This document shows, piece after piece, positions 63,173 through 64,000 of a stretch of 64,000 nucleotides of DNA. The notes under the pieces are model-generated. The model saw nothing but the letters and a program-made list of their open reading frames with translations. It made no database searches and was not told where the DNA came from. The DNA is from Palsa-189 sp963803735. Its GTDB lineage: Bacteria > Acidobacteriota > Terriglobia > Acidiferrales > UBA7541. The stretch covers positions 283,771 to 347,770 of the forward strand of contig CAWDNV010000012.1 of NCBI GenBank assembly GCA_963803735.1. The letters run 5' to 3'. Both the position numbers and the translations under genes were made by a program. Every line of letters begins with the position of its first letter. Position 1 is the first letter of the stretch.

Positions 63173-63828
63173 TTATCGAGCCGAGAGGATGAGCGCGTCC
63201 AAGCCTTTCCAGGCGATTTGCACTCCAATACAAAGCAAAATAAAGGCGATCACACGTAAAATTCCGTGAACCGTCTGTCGCGAAATCTTGAGGGTAATTT
63301 TCTGGGCATAAGCATAGCTGAGGTACACAAGGACGCAGTTCAAGACAATACCGCCCAGAATGCCGATATGGGCGAATGCTTCATCAAGCAGATTTGTCTG
63401 TGAAGCGTGGGCGCTTAAGGTCAACGTAACCACAATCGTGCCGGGGCCCGCCGTGACAGGAAATGTGAAAGGATAGAAAATCTGATCGGCCAGCGAGCTT
63501 CGATCTCCCGCTGACGGCGAAGCAGTATTCTCAGGCGCCACGTCGTTCTGATTCAGCAGATCCCAGCCCATGGCTGCAGAACGAAGCCTCCCGCAAATTG
63601 AACCACCGGCAGTGAGATGCCAAAAAAGGAGAGAATCGCCGCTCCAGCCAGGTCGATGGCAAGCAAAAAGAAAACCGTGCTGAGGGCTATTTTGCGCGCA
63701 AGGCTTCTAAACACCTCTGGCGGGGCGGGACCTACCAATCCCAGCAAGATCAGGGCCGACCCGACAGGATTAATCACAGGCAACAGAGCACTAAACGCGA
63801 GCGGCAGAAATTTCAGAGCCAGGAGCAT
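63173..63828 (-). pseudogene. MarC family membrane protein with one frameshift
   Basis: Two minus-strand segments (63828 to about 63570 and 63571 to 63173) make a 218-residue MarC-type protein with six membrane helices: LPLAFSALLPVINPVGSALI, ALSTVFFLLAIDLAGAAIL, FPVTAGPGTIVVTLTLS, IGILGGIVLNCVLVYLSYAY and VIAFILLCIGVQIAWKG. The break is at CTGCAG near 63573, where one missing base shifts GGFVL from AAMGWDLLN into QPWAGIC. The start at 63828 has AAGGA 7 nt upstream. The reading frame on both sides is normal, so an assembly error is possible. Confidence 0.85.
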
Positions 63829-63857
63829 TGCGATTCCTTCACCTCTTGACTGACCGC

Positions 63858-64000
63858 TCACCCGGAATATCGTTGCTCTTTGAAGGGGTCCCCGTAGATG
63901 TGATAGCCGTTCTCTTCCCAGAACCCGGGCAGTTCGCGCTCAACCAATTCGATCCCGCGCACCCACTTCACGCTCTTCCAGGCGTACAGGTGCGGCACGA
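63858..64000 (-). CDS. Sulfite-oxidase-like molybdopterin oxidoreductase, C-terminal end only
   Basis: The minus-strand frame enters from beyond the window and ends at TGA (63858-63860). The last 46 residues, VPHLYAWKSVKWVRGIEL ... GFWEENGYHIYGDPFKEQR, match the end of sulfite-oxidase/YedY-like molybdoenzymes. The molybdenum site and signal peptide, if any, lie outside. It runs 29 bp upstream of marC on the same strand. Confidence 0.8.
   Translation of the reverse strand, partial: VPHLYAWKSVKWVRGIELVERELPGFWEENGYHIYGDPFKEQRYSG

Overview
The window looks like a chromosomal segment of an acidobacterium (Acidobacteriota, Terriglobia-like), most likely from soil or a metagenome bin. This is inference from content: G+C-rich DNA, long non-coding gaps filled with hairpin repeats, many secreted hydrolases and propeller proteins, a solitary MglA-type GTPase, and several families I associate with that phylum. 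There is no rRNA, tRNA or CRISPR array.

Layout. 0-1 kb: 3' end of a secreted PQQ-like propeller gene. 1-5 kb (minus strand): electron-transfer flavoprotein genes (etfB, etfA, ETF-quinone oxidoreductase) with a hicBA toxin-antitoxin pair between etfA and the oxidoreductase. 5-10.2 kb (minus): a fatty-acid and phospholipid operon, yceD-rpmF-plsX-fabD-fabG-acpP-fabF, without fabH. 10.3-15.1 kb (minus): dGTPase, a YfgM-like TPR protein, a cold-shock protein, an RsbW-like kinase and ComM. 15.6-20.4 kb: lemA, a DUF2207 gene broken by three frameshifts, and a CLC chloride channel with CBS domains broken by one. 20.4-30.7 kb: MarR regulator, dtd, mutM, an EVE-domain protein, class II aldolase, gdhA, an MntP-like transporter, yvcK, a TPR protein, mglA and a ctpA-type protease. 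31-34.2 kb: small membrane and secreted proteins. 34.4-36.9 kb: an A+T-richer island with two unrecognised proteins. 37-42.6 kb: orphan solute-binding protein, enolase with a lysine-rich tail, glgC, rpsU and a zinc-ribbon protein. 42.9-49 kb: DinB, VOC, small hypotheticals, an alcohol dehydrogenase, a degraded second DinB fragment, a propeller protein and a coiled-coil membrane protein. 49.2-55.4 kb: four exported hydrolases in a row. 55.6-58.7 kb: a two-gene redox-signalling unit (receiver/thioredoxin-reductase-like fusion plus a cNMP-sensor histidine kinase). 58.8-64 kb (minus): membrane protein, alpha/beta hydrolase, marR-yceI-pirin, a charge-segregated small protein, a frameshifted marC and the 3' end of a sulfite-oxidase-like gene.

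The most unusual signal is non-coding. Intergenic regions carry at least six families of short hairpin repeats (called R1-R6 here) plus a nested-stem element with an invariant 16-17-nt loop around AACAGGATGAG. Stems differ between copies but stay paired, copies occur on both strands, modules are joined into mosaics, and one copy lies inside a coding sequence. The other notable items are the redox-signalling pair and two marR genes whose promoters contain palindromes and appear to give leaderless mRNAs.
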